Source of the DNA: Chloroflexota bacterium
GTDB lineage: Bacteria; Chloroflexota; Anaerolineae; Anaerolineales; Villigracilaceae
Assembly (NCBI GenBank): GCA_021414245.1
Contig: JAIOOU010000007.1
Location: 124,001-188,000, forward strand
Reading direction: 5' to 3'
DNA length: 64,000 bases
The translations under genes and the position numbers were made by a program. Every line of letters starts with the position of its first letter. The stretch's first letter is position 1. The notes under the pieces were generated by a model that saw only the letters and a program-made list of their open reading frames with translations, was not told where the DNA came from and ran no database searches. Of the stretch, positions 17,638 to 26,502 are shown piece after piece.

Positions 17638-19532
17638 CGGATCTTCAACTTCCTGAAATCGCCATCCCGGATCGTGATTCCGATGGTGTCCAGATGTTCG
17701 AGAAAGGCCTGGGCGTATTTGCGGGTGGTATTGAAAAGGTCGCGCACTTCAGCCAGGCTGATCTCACCACGTTCCTGCATGGACGCGCGAAGTCTGCCGA
17801 GCATCTCATCATAGTCCGATTTGCGGAAGATGACATCTGCAGAAACCGGGATCAATTCCTTTAATTCGATCAGCGCATTGACGACCTCCTCGCCGGCCTC
17901 CGCATGACACTCCTTGACGCTGGGCGGCGAATATGGATTGAGTTCAAATTTTCGCATCAACCCCCGGACCTGCGCCTGCTGACTGGTCCCAAACCGGATC
18001 CCGTGCCCGGCTTTTGCCACCCAATTTCCCTCTTCAATCACCAGGCCCCGTTTTGATAGTTGGGAGAGGACGGCATTATAGCTGCGCGGCACCATCTTGA
18101 GGCGGCTCTTCAATTCTTCGCGGGAAATACCGCGCCGCAATGGAAATTGTTCATGATATGTGCTGAGGGTCCGGTCAACGCGGTCCGTGATCTCGTTCCA
18201 ATGAGGCAGGGCCATGACAAGCAGGTCACTGGTTGTATTCACCTGACCGGCTTCCAGGGCGATCAGCCGGTCATTTTGCAGCAGGTCGTCCAGGGCTTCC
18301 TGTGCACTGACTGATTCCAGCCGGGATTTTGCCACGACTTCCCTCGCACCTGCGATGTTCAGTGCCAGTGCCGCCTCGAACAGGATGTCTGATGGGGAAC
18401 CCTGCATAAGAGCCTCGAAGGATTTGAGCACTTCCTCATCAAATCGTTTGTGTCTCCCCTTGGGTTGATGATCGATGATCAATCCACCGCCAAGGGTTTC
18501 ACTGGGAGAGGGCCGGCGCAGGATATATTTATCGCCGCGTACCGCCACAAGCGGATCGCGCATTTCGAGTTGGATCCAACCCTCCTCGCCGGGTTTTAAT
18601 TCCTCCGTGCCCAGCAGCCTCAAGGTTGCGATGGTTTCGCTTGCGCCTACAAAAAACTTGACTTCATCCCCATGCCTGGCAGGCAGCGAAGCGTCTTTGA
18701 GCAGACGAAAGCGGGCATCCACTCTTCGCGTTGCCTGGTATTGACCGGGATGAACCACCACTTCGCCACGTTGCACCAATTCCGTGTCAACTCCCGATAT
18801 GTTCACCGCAGTCCGTGATCCAGGCACGGCTGTTTCCTCTTTTCTCTTATGGGTTTGCAGTCCCCTGATCCTGCCTCTTAAACCGCCCGGCAGAATTTCC
18901 ACTTCATCGCCGATGCTGAGATGGCCGTCGTTGAGTGTGCCGGTGACCACGGTGCCGAATCCACTCATATTGAAGACCCGGTCGATCGGGAGGCGCGGCC
19001 GGTTAATATCCAATCGGGCGGGCTTTGATTCCAGGACCTTGCTGAGAGTTGTGATCAGCAGGTCCAGCCCGGTCCTGTTTTTGGCAGATACGCGTATGAT
19101 GGGTGCATTGGCGAGAACGGTATCGCTGACGGCACCACGAATGTCAATTTCCAGCAGATCAAGCCAGGTTGAGTCTGAGGCGATGTCCGTCTTGGTGAGC
19201 ACGATCAAACCGGCGGGTATCTGCAAAAGATCCAGGATCGCCAGGTGCTCACGTGTCTGGGGCATGACACCTTCGTCGGCAGCGATAACCAGCAGGGCTG
19301 CGTCGATTCCCCCGATGCCCGACAGCATGTTTTCAATAAAGTCGCGGTGACCGGGCACATCCACAATGCCCACCTCTTCCCCGTTGGGAAGGGTAAGCCA
19401 TCCGAAACCAAGTTCAATGGTCATCTCACGGGCCTGTTCCTCTTTGAGGCGGTCCGGATGTGTGCCGGTCAAAGCCGCAATAAGGGTGGATTTGCCGTGA
19501 TCTACATGACCTGCCGTGCCGATGACTCGCAT
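17634..19532 (-). CDS. selB: SelB, selenocysteine-specific elongation factor
   Basis: The 632-residue translation GTPase brings Sec-tRNA to UGA codons followed by a SECIS hairpin. Visible are GHVDHGKST (8-16), DVPGH (58-62) and TKTD (113-116), beta-barrel domains (about 175-350), and C-terminal winged helices ending in a segment with FNTTRKYAQAFLEHLD that is typical for SelB and absent from EF-Tu. The length fits SelB (E. coli 614). The frame opens at 19586, but the ATG at 19532 gives the canonical N-terminus. No selA, selD or tRNA-Sec is in the window. A TTAAAT box lies 6 nt before the ATG. Confidence 0.93.
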   Translation of the reverse strand: MRVIGTAGHVDHGKSTLIAALTGTHPDRLKEEQAREMTIELGFGWLTLPNGEEVGIVDVPGHRDFIENMLSGIGGIDAALLVIAADEGVMPQTREHLAILDLLQIPAGLIVLTKTDIASDSTWLDLLEIDIRGAVSDTVLANAPIIRVSAKNRTGLDLLITTLSKVLESKPARLDINRPRLPIDRVFNMSGFGTVVTGTLNDGHLSIGDEVEILPGGLRGRIRGLQTHKRKEETAVPGSRTAVNISGVDTELVQRGEVVVHPGQYQATRRVDARFRLLKDASLPARHGDEVKFFVGASETIATLRLLGTEELKPGEEGWIQLEMRDPLVAVRGDKYILRRPSPSETLGGGLIIDHQPKGRHKRFDEEVLKSFEALMQGSPSDILFEAALALNIAGAREVVAKSRLESVSAQEALDDLLQNDRLIALEAGQVNTTSDLLVMALPHWNEITDRVDRTLSTYHEQFPLRRGISREELKSRLKMVPRSYNAVLSQLSKRGLVIEEGNWVAKAGHGIRFGTSQQAQVRGLMRKFELNPYSPPSVKECHAEAGEEVVNALIELKELIPVSADVIFRKSDYDEMLGRLRASMQERGEISLAEVRDLFNTTRKYAQAFLEHLDTIGITIRDGDFRKLKIR

Positions 19533-19623
19533 GTCTCTATTTAACCACAATGTTATTATGAAAGGGGGGAATAAAATTGTCCTCAAGCGTGTTTATACAC
19601 CTGAGGACATGGAATGGCCGGGG

Positions 19624-20811
19624 TTATTTTTTTGTTTTTTTGCCGTGACCCATGATGCGTTGATAGGAAGTCATCCATTCATGCACGACGTTCATTAATT
19701 CCTGTAATTGCTTTTCGGTCGTGTCGGTGGTTTGATGCATCTGGTCCTGTAAAACCTGGGCGGCATCGTCGAATGAGGTCATGCGGGCCTCGGTCTTCTG
19801 TACATCCTTGCGAATCTCGCGGAACGACTCCTCTGAAGACAGGCTGTATCCTGTCCAGCGTTTTTGATCGTCCGCCTTAAAGCTGACCCATTCCTGGCGG
19901 ATGCGGTCCTCGGCCAGGCGTTGCATTTCGGTTACCTCGTTGATGCGGCGCTCCAATTTGGTGTTGAGTTCGAGGTAGGTTTCCTGGGCTTTTTTCGCGC
20001 CGCGCAGGGCCTCATCGAGCTGCTTTACCTGAGTATCCAGTTCCGCGGCCTCTTTTTGGAAGATGTCATATTTTTCCTTCCAATCCTTCCAGGCGCGGTC
20101 CCGGTCGATCTGGGCAATCGCCTGTTGTTCAAGGAAGGCGGTTTGAGCCTGTTTGCGCTCTAGCTCGGAGGAGATCAGATCGGTGAAGCGGTTTTCCATG
20201 TTGCGTATTGAGTCCGCATTCATGGCTGCCTTCTCCCGGCTTTCATCCACCCGTTTGCGCATGGCGGTGATCTCACCCTGTACATCCGTGATCCGTTTCA
20301 GGTCGTTTTTGCGGGTTTCCTCCACGGCTTTCAACGAATGCAGTACATCATCCTTGTAGCGCAGGGATTCGTCCACGCGCGTCTTGAGGTCACTGATATT
20401 TGTCAAAATTCGCTGGATCTCGTCGGTGCGTTCCTTGAGCTGCTTTTTCAGATCGGGGATATCCGCTGCTGATTTGAATTTTGATACGGTCAGGTTTATA
20501 TCGTTCAGTTCGGCCTGGATGCGTTTGGAGGTTTCCTGGTCCGCAAGCGCGCGGGTCTTTTCCTTGTCCTCGATCAGTTTGATGATGTCATTGCGCTGCT
20601 TGGTGATGATCTCCTCGAATTGTTCCATCCGCTTTGCGGCGGGTGTGATTTCCGTGAGTTGTTTGCTGAGGGATTTGATCTGTTTGGAAACAACACCCAC
20701 CGAAGACTCGGAGGTGACGAGGCGCGCATCAATCGAGGAAAGCGCCTCCGTATTTTCACGCTGCTGTTGATCCAGCCATTCAAGTCTTTTGACGATTTGT
20801 TCGAATTCCAT
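19624..20811 (-). CDS. long coiled-coil protein, unknown function
   Basis: The 395-residue hydrophilic protein is almost entirely heptad-like and rich in Glu, Lys, Gln and Arg. It has no signal peptide and no membrane helix, and ends in a basic KKTKK tail. Coiled coils probably span about residues 5-385. It has GGAGAG 5-6 nt before the ATG. It follows the three-gene antiporter-like cassette by 62 nt on the same strand and precedes selB by 91 nt. Coiled-coil proteins of this composition are hard to place; a structural or scaffolding role is a guess only. Confidence 0.8.
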   Translation of the reverse strand: MEFEQIVKRLEWLDQQQRENTEALSSIDARLVTSESSVGVVSKQIKSLSKQLTEITPAAKRMEQFEEIITKQRNDIIKLIEDKEKTRALADQETSKRIQAELNDINLTVSKFKSAADIPDLKKQLKERTDEIQRILTNISDLKTRVDESLRYKDDVLHSLKAVEETRKNDLKRITDVQGEITAMRKRVDESREKAAMNADSIRNMENRFTDLISSELERKQAQTAFLEQQAIAQIDRDRAWKDWKEKYDIFQKEAAELDTQVKQLDEALRGAKKAQETYLELNTKLERRINEVTEMQRLAEDRIRQEWVSFKADDQKRWTGYSLSSEESFREIRKDVQKTEARMTSFDDAAQVLQDQMHQTTDTTEKQLQELMNVVHEWMTSYQRIMGHGKKTKK

Positions 20812-20874
20812 GGAACTCTCCGGTAATTGTGGGGAAATTGATGTTGGAAATTATAGCATGCCCGTTGTGTGCAC

Positions 20875-22272
20875 TTACTGGCCGAGATGTTCGAAGAGGG
20901 CCGGCAGGTTCCTGATAAAGGGATGTAGAATCTGGGGGAACATTCCAAGAACGAACAATCCGATGATCCCAATGCCCAGCATGATAACCTGGGGCCAGTC
21001 TTCATTGATCTGCCACGGGACCTGCTCTTTCGCCATAACAAATACAGCCAGTGTCCTGATCGCGGCAATCAGCAGGCCGAGCAGGCCCAGGAATGCCCAG
21101 AATGAGATGAGCAGGGATTGGCCTGCCAGTTCCTGCCATAAGGCAATGCGCGACGGAAAGCCGGCCAGAAGAGGAAAACCCGTCATCGAAAGGTGCGCCA
21201 GAATCAGAGCTGCGGCGGCAAGGGGATGACTGCGTGCAATCCCCTGAAGTTCGCTGAAACGCAATGAGTAGACCCGGCGTTTAAGGATCGAGAGTGCCAG
21301 TGCCCATACGGCCAATTCCAAACCGCGGGGTATTAGAAGCATAAACGTAATACTGACCAGTTCAGAGGATGGCAAACTCATGGCAATGATAACCAGACCA
21401 ACCTCGGCAATGGCGGTATAGCCCATGATGCGGCCGATGTGCCGCTGGACTGCAGCGAAGAATCCCCCGCTGGCCACCATCATCACACCTGCCAATTGAA
21501 TGGTGCTTATTAATTGGGGCGTGTTGCGAATCCATGTATATTGATCCAAAAAGCCAAGGGCAAAGATCGCAGTAAAGGTTGGCAGTGCCCAAAGGAGAAA
21601 GCCCGTTACATAGGGTGAAGATTCCTCCATGAGCATGGGAATCCAGTTATAGAGCGGAAAGACGCCGAACAGGAAGGCAAATCCCATGCCCAGCATGGCC
21701 CCGGCCTGAGTGGTGGCGCCAAGGTCCCCGGGACTGGCTTCCACACCTGCCAGCATCCAGCCGGAAAAGAGGATGAACGGCATGGCAAGGGTTTGATAGA
21801 TCAGGAAGCGCACCACGCCTTTCCCGGGTTTTTGATAGGGGGGGACCAGCAGGGGAATGGTCAGCATCGCCGCGATCTCGATCAGCACGGCCGCAAAGAG
21901 AAACGGCTCCACCGCGATGGATGCGGTTAAAAGGGATACGATCATTAATCCGATCGAAACGAAACGATTGGCCGTGCCGGACGCATGGGTTCCAAAGAAC
22001 CACAGGGCCGCCAGACCATAGATCACGGCCAGCAGGGGGCCGTCAGCGGTATTCAGGACAAAGCTGCGCCCGAAGAACTGAATGGAGGATGATATCTTCA
22101 GTGAAATCGAGCCAAGTAAAAGCGCCACATCGATGGGAAAGACCAGCGCGACGATGGCAAGAATCGTTGCAAATGTTCCGCCTGCAAGGGGTGAATGGCG
22201 TTCGGGCAGGAACAGGAAGATCAGGATTCCCATCAGGAACGGGATCAAGATCCAGATGATGGGAGCGTTCAT
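20875..22272 (-). CDS. NuoN/MrpD-like proton-conducting membrane subunit
   Basis: The 465-residue protein has about 13-14 membrane helices and resembles the antiporter-like subunits of complex I, Mrp and hydrogenase-4. A Glu in VLIEIAAML sits where the TM5 Glu of the family lies. The usual TM7 motif (K-x-x-x-x-P-hydrophobic-H-x-W-L-P) reads FLFGVFPLYNWIP here, so the Lys and the His of that motif look replaced. It overlaps the next upstream gene by 4 nt (ATGA at 22269-22272). No Nuo redox subunit is nearby. It could be an ion-translocating module or a degenerate structural subunit. Confidence 0.8.
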   Translation of the reverse strand: MNAPIIWILIPFLMGILIFLFLPERHSPLAGGTFATILAIVALVFPIDVALLLGSISLKISSSIQFFGRSFVLNTADGPLLAVIYGLAALWFFGTHASGTANRFVSIGLMIVSLLTASIAVEPFLFAAVLIEIAAMLTIPLLVPPYQKPGKGVVRFLIYQTLAMPFILFSGWMLAGVEASPGDLGATTQAGAMLGMGFAFLFGVFPLYNWIPMLMEESSPYVTGFLLWALPTFTAIFALGFLDQYTWIRNTPQLISTIQLAGVMMVASGGFFAAVQRHIGRIMGYTAIAEVGLVIIAMSLPSSELVSITFMLLIPRGLELAVWALALSILKRRVYSLRFSELQGIARSHPLAAAALILAHLSMTGFPLLAGFPSRIALWQELAGQSLLISFWAFLGLLGLLIAAIRTLAVFVMAKEQVPWQINEDWPQVIMLGIGIIGLFVLGMFPQILHPFIRNLPALFEHLGQ

Positions 22273-22880
22273 GCCTGTTCCTCGGTGTCGGCAGGATAAA
22301 AACCGGCGATCAACAAATATGAACCGACGATGCCGAGTCCCAAATTTGTCACAGCAAGAAAACCCGCAACAAGAATGGAGCTTTCCACCGCGCCATATAA
22401 AATCTCGAAACCAGTCAACAGGGTTAATAATCCCAGGATCACCTGCAGAATCTCGGAAGTCACACCCAGATGTACGAGGCCCGCACCGATCAACAGCAGG
22501 CTGCCTGCAATGACCGGCAGACCGAGGCCGGGAATGGCTGCCTCGATCCGGGATGTAGTGCCGGCGGCGGCGAGTGTGACGATCAAGATCAGTACCACCT
22601 TAAACCATTGTCCGCGGGGCCAGAAGGATTCAACATTTTCCTCTTCCAGGTTGGATATTCCAAGGCGGGTCATGCCCAGTGCGGCAACCACCATCCAACC
22701 CGTGATCAGTTTTGCCGAGCCCATGGCAAAAGGCAGATGACGAGTGATCAACCAGAATGCGGCAAGGTATTGCGCTGCGAGTGCGCCCAGGCTGAACCGC
22801 CAGTCGCGGGTGATCAGAAGAGTGGTGGAGGTTGCCAGGATGAGGGCAACTGCGATCCAGGAAATGAAATTGATCAACAT
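22269..22880 (-). CDS. small antiporter-complex-like membrane protein (HyfE/NuoK-like)
   Basis: The 203-residue protein has about six membrane helices. One short soluble loop (NLEEENVESFWPRGQ, about residues 78-92) interrupts them. The C-terminal half (VILGLLTLLTGFEILYGAVE, then further helices) recalls the small hydrophobic subunits HyfE or NuoK that pack next to antiporter-like subunits. It is sandwiched between two NuoN/NuoL-like genes: 1 nt after the upstream stop and overlapping the downstream start by 4 nt. The three almost certainly form one complex. The family name is tentative. Confidence 0.7.
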   Translation of the reverse strand: MLINFISWIAVALILATSTTLLITRDWRFSLGALAAQYLAAFWLITRHLPFAMGSAKLITGWMVVAALGMTRLGISNLEEENVESFWPRGQWFKVVLILIVTLAAAGTTSRIEAAIPGLGLPVIAGSLLLIGAGLVHLGVTSEILQVILGLLTLLTGFEILYGAVESSILVAGFLAVTNLGLGIVGSYLLIAGFYPADTEEQA

Positions 22881-22881
22881 G

Positions 22882-24432
22882 CTAGCGGGAACCCTGTGTT
22901 AATAAGGAGACAAAAAGAACAATAAAGAGCAAGGTCCACATGATGCCGCCTTCGCCTTCAAGGACATCGGTGACCGTCTGGCCGATATTTCCAAATATGC
23001 GGTAAATCGTCCAAAAGCCTTGATAGATGGTGTTCAACCCGGAATCTGCGGGTGTCAGCCAGTGTGCCCGGACCGGGTTGAGAATGCGAAATCGTGGCGT
23101 TGCCCAGATCACCCCAAAAGTCAGGAGTGATACGATCACGGCCAGCAGCCATGCTCCGATCTGGCTTGAACCGTTCCAGCCGGCCAATCCCAATAAGACT
23201 TGAAAAAAGATCAGCATGAAAATCCCTGCCGGATACACGGTCCGCATCCAATTTTGCTGTGCATCCAGCGAGTCGCGGCCGGTCGGACGCAGGGCGTTGC
23301 GGATGAAACCAGCGGTCAGAAGAGCTTGAGCTACGACCACAAAGACTGTGAAAAATCCAAGCCTTCCAACCCAGGCACTGGCGGTTAAGGAGAAGGGCAG
23401 GGAGGACATGCTCCAGGCGCCGATCAACATGGCACGGTTAAGCCAGGTCTGCTGAACGGAGGCGAGAAAGAGGGCGCCGCCGACCAGGATGAGGGCACAA
23501 CCCCAGGCAACGACACCTGTTGAATTTCCGCTTAGCGCGGAAAGAACTGCCAGCGAGGCAATACCGATGATCCAATAAGGCCGGCCGGTTAATTCATCCG
23601 GTGCCCGCAGCCACATCCAGCCTCCATACAGGGAGGCGCCGACAGCCAGAATGAATAAAAACGGAGTAATGGAGGAGATCAAACTCTCCGCCGGTACATG
23701 TGCAAGAAGCACCAGACTGGAGGCGGCTGAGATCAGGCGGAGCGCGGTTCCGAAACCACGGCGCAGAGTGGATTCGGATGAATACGGTAAATGAAGAGGC
23801 AGCACTCCAAGGCGCAATCCGGCGGCGGCAACAAGGTATAGTCCCGAACCCGAAGCAATGGATTGAAAATCAAATATATTCCCCTGGGCAATACTGATAA
23901 TGCTGGCCCACAGGAGGAGACCGATGCCGAATGCGCGCGATGAAAAGGAGGTAACCACCTTTTCATTGGCAGCCGGTCCATCTACCGAACGTAATTGCGC
24001 GATCAGTTCAGTCATATCCAACGCCCCCCATATCATCAGTAATGTGAGGGGGTTGTCTGCGGTGACCGCCAGGATGCCGAGGCCGCCCAATGCAAGCGTT
24101 CCGGCCCAAGTCAGCGAGTTTGTGAAAGCCGGGCGTGCAACCGCAGTGAGCAGCACGGCCAGGGTCAATGCGCTGATACTTAAAGCAAAGGGCCATGAAA
24201 TATCATCCGCCCGGAAGAGGATCGGATTAATGAACAGGGTTCGCGGTTGCCAGGCAGGCAGGGCAAGGTCGAAAGGAGTCAGCGCCAGCCAGCCGTAAAC
24301 ACTGACCAGGGCCAGGATCGCCCCGCCCACGGCCAACAACCAGGTGTAGCGTGCATTGGGTTGGAAAATCCGCAAAAGTACCAATGCGAGCGCCGAGGCG
24401 AAAAGTAGAAAGCAGGAAATCAAGATCAACAT
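22882..24432 (-). CDS. NuoL/NuoM-like proton-conducting membrane subunit
   Basis: The 516-residue protein has about 14 membrane helices and is first in the three-gene cassette. The TM5 region reads MIWGALDMTEL, where the usual W-E has become W-G although acidic residues follow. The TM7 region reads LRLGVLPLHLP, matching the family K-x-G-x-x-P-hydrophobic-H with Arg for Lys. A C-terminal amphipathic segment and last helix (about 460-512) resemble the NuoL tail. On the - strand TACAAT at 24444-24449 lies 11 nt before the ATG, so the mRNA leader would be only a few nucleotides and I see no Shine-Dalgarno sequence. Confidence 0.78.
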   Translation of the reverse strand: MLILISCFLLFASALALVLLRIFQPNARYTWLLAVGGAILALVSVYGWLALTPFDLALPAWQPRTLFINPILFRADDISWPFALSISALTLAVLLTAVARPAFTNSLTWAGTLALGGLGILAVTADNPLTLLMIWGALDMTELIAQLRSVDGPAANEKVVTSFSSRAFGIGLLLWASIISIAQGNIFDFQSIASGSGLYLVAAAGLRLGVLPLHLPYSSESTLRRGFGTALRLISAASSLVLLAHVPAESLISSITPFLFILAVGASLYGGWMWLRAPDELTGRPYWIIGIASLAVLSALSGNSTGVVAWGCALILVGGALFLASVQQTWLNRAMLIGAWSMSSLPFSLTASAWVGRLGFFTVFVVVAQALLTAGFIRNALRPTGRDSLDAQQNWMRTVYPAGIFMLIFFQVLLGLAGWNGSSQIGAWLLAVIVSLLTFGVIWATPRFRILNPVRAHWLTPADSGLNTIYQGFWTIYRIFGNIGQTVTDVLEGEGGIMWTLLFIVLFVSLLTQGSR

Positions 24433-24489
24433 GGGAGACGATAATTGTATCAGTTTTATGGATGGGCCACTTTGCCCTTTTACTTTTGG

Positions 24490-24495
24490 TACAAT
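24490..24495 (+). promoter_or_regulatory. -10 box giving a probable leaderless transcript for the DUF3048 gene
   Basis: TACAAT ends 7 nt before the ATG at 24503. Transcription normally starts 6-8 nt after the -10, so the first mRNA base would be the start codon. No good -35 is visible at the expected spacing. Confidence 0.4.
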
Positions 24496-24502
24496 CGTGC
24501 CG

Positions 24503-25771
24503 ATGACCTTTCAACACCGCCGATCCGCCGGATTGAGTTTTCTTTACTGGATTTTGGCCGTTTTATTGATCGCCTCGTGCGCTTCCCTGCCAGACCCCAC
24601 GCCTGCTGTGGCGATTCTGCCGGTTCTTCCCACACTGACGCCTTTTCAGCCCTTTGCGGACCCTGTTATTGCAGAACAGACCCCCCAGCCGGAAGCCACC
24701 TTTACTCCTTATCCAACCCGATATGTCCTTGCAGAGACCCTGCCTGTACAAGTACAAGTCCTTCCTCCATCTGAAGCCAGCCCGCTCAATATCTATAATC
24801 CATTGACCGGGCTTCCGGTCAGCGACCCGTCCTTTTTGCAACATCGGCCGTTCGCCATCAAGATCGCGAATTCGCCGGATTATGTCCGTCCGCAATCGGG
24901 CCTGAGCCTGGCGGATGTCGTATATGAATATTATATTGAATGGGGGGATACCCGCTTTATCGGTGTGTTCTACTCCAATCATCCCAAGATGGTAGGCCCG
25001 GTGCGTTCCGGCAGATATTTCGATGAACATATCACCCGCATGTATCACGCCTTTCTGGTTTTTAAGTCCGCTGACCCGCGCGAGCTCTCGTATTTGCAGG
25101 GCAGTGACCTTAAGGATTTTCTGGTGATTGTGGGGTTTGGCGGCTGTTCACCCTACTTTACCGGCCCGTATGTCCGGGATTCCTACAATAATCAATTTTT
25201 TAATTCCACCAAATGGGCGGCTTGTGCGGACAAAAAAGGCGTGGATAACTCTGCCCAGGTGCTGAGCGGCGGCTTTTTTACGGAGGATGTGCCTGAAAGC
25301 GCACTGGCGGTTTCACGCATCTTCTCTTTTTATTCAATCTATAACTATAACTATTGGGAATATGACCCCGCCACGCACAAATATTTCCGCTACCAGGAAG
25401 CCAATGACATGATCAACGGCAGGCCGGAGGCATATACACCTCTTTCGGATGCCCAAACCGGGCTGCCGGTAACCGCCGAAAATGTGGTGGCTCTGTTTGT
25501 CCCCCATATTTATGCAAATACCTATAATGCCCACGACCAGGTCTTTAACATTGACCTGGTGGATTATGGAGATGCCTATGTCTTTCGGGACGGGGTGGCC
25601 CTGCCAGCTGTCTGGCACCGTGCGCATGAAGATCAGCCTATTTTGTTAACCACACCGGATGGTGATCCGATCTACCTGCGGCCCGGGCGGACCTTTTATC
25701 AGGTGCTGGGCGTAAATTCCACCGCTACGCAGAACGGGTCCGATTGGCACTTTGTTTTCAAAACGCCCTAG
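24503..25771 (+). CDS. DUF3048 (YerB-like) lipoprotein
   Basis: The 422-residue exported lipoprotein has a signal peptide with lipobox LLIASC (about residues 18-23), a Pro/Thr-rich linker, and then the two-part DUF3048 domain: an N-terminal region with NPLTGLPV, RPFAIKIANS and SNHPKMVGPVRSGR, and a C-terminal region ending in a beta-rich segment (RPGRTFYQVLG). The YerB family is found mainly in Gram-positive bacteria and Chloroflexota, and its function is not established. The frame opens at 24356 inside the divergent gene, but the signal peptide and the -10 box place the start at 24503. Confidence 0.9.
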   Translation: MTFQHRRSAGLSFLYWILAVLLIASCASLPDPTPAVAILPVLPTLTPFQPFADPVIAEQTPQPEATFTPYPTRYVLAETLPVQVQVLPPSEASPLNIYNPLTGLPVSDPSFLQHRPFAIKIANSPDYVRPQSGLSLADVVYEYYIEWGDTRFIGVFYSNHPKMVGPVRSGRYFDEHITRMYHAFLVFKSADPRELSYLQGSDLKDFLVIVGFGGCSPYFTGPYVRDSYNNQFFNSTKWAACADKKGVDNSAQVLSGGFFTEDVPESALAVSRIFSFYSIYNYNYWEYDPATHKYFRYQEANDMINGRPEAYTPLSDAQTGLPVTAENVVALFVPHIYANTYNAHDQVFNIDLVDYGDAYVFRDGVALPAVWHRAHEDQPILLTTPDGDPIYLRPGRTFYQVLGVNSTATQNGSDWHFVFKTP

Positions 25772-25881
25772 TTTCTGCGGTCCGGAGCGTGGGATAATGG
25801 AGGGAGCAACGGTGTTTCAATAAAACGTATCGGCTCCAAAAGCGGTAAAATAACAACATTCCCGGTCGACCCGGAGTCCTT

Positions 25882-26403
25882 ATGACCTTTGACCCTGTTT
25901 TTCTAAGCAATTTAACCCTGGTGCTGACAGCCTTTGGCGGAGCCTTTCTGGCCGCGTTGTGGATCAGCCTTGTGGTGTGGACCTATCGAGATATCCGGGC
26001 ACGGGCCCGCGATCCCCTGGTGCAGACACTGGCCGCCTTGTTGGTGGCGGTCTTGAATCTGCCCGGTGTGCTGGTGTACATGATCCTGCGCCCGCCGCGT
26101 ACTCTGGAAGAGGAATATCAACGCACTCTGGAGGAGGAGGCCCTTCTGCAGGCCCTGGAAGACCTTCCACTCTGCCCCGGCTGTGAGCGGCGTGTAAAGG
26201 AAGACTGGCAGATCTGTCCAAACTGCCATACAAAATTAAAGAAGGCCTGCCATAATTGCTCCAAATTTATGGAACTATCCTGGAACATCTGCCCATATTG
26301 CGGGACCCCCGCACCCGGCATGAGATTGGAATCCTCCAGCATTGATGAGGCTTTGCGCGGCTTGAAGTTGGATGGCGAACAGGGTGAAGTAAAGGTCGAG
26401 TAA
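25882..26403 (+). CDS. membrane protein with double zinc ribbon
   Basis: The 173-residue protein has two N-terminal membrane helices (about 8-32 and 46-66), an acidic linker, and a double zinc ribbon made of four CxxC pairs (CPGC and CPNC, then CHNC and CPYC, about residues 98-142). This arrangement suggests a membrane-tethered protein with a cytoplasmic zinc-binding domain. The function is unknown. It lies between the DUF3048 and MenC-like genes, 110 nt and 99 nt from them, so it probably has its own promoter. Confidence 0.85.
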   Translation: MTFDPVFLSNLTLVLTAFGGAFLAALWISLVVWTYRDIRARARDPLVQTLAALLVAVLNLPGVLVYMILRPPRTLEEEYQRTLEEEALLQALEDLPLCPGCERRVKEDWQICPNCHTKLKKACHNCSKFMELSWNICPYCGTPAPGMRLESSSIDEALRGLKLDGEQGEVKVE

Positions 26404-26502
26404 AATTCACGAAACTACGCAGATAATGTCCTGCAGGATGATTCCGGTGCTGCCGGGTGACCTGCAGGATGTTTCTTGTCATGGTAAAGCGAGTGAGTCA
26501 AA

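Noticed and set aside
15055-19532. selenocysteine insertion site (SECIS) near selB
   Set aside because: I found no in-frame UGA followed by a convincing bacterial SECIS hairpin in the surrounding genes.
26430-26471. two copies of CCTGCAGGATG before the menC-like gene
   Set aside because: The direct repeat is short and contains the CCTGCAGG palindrome; no promoter or operator logic could be built around it.
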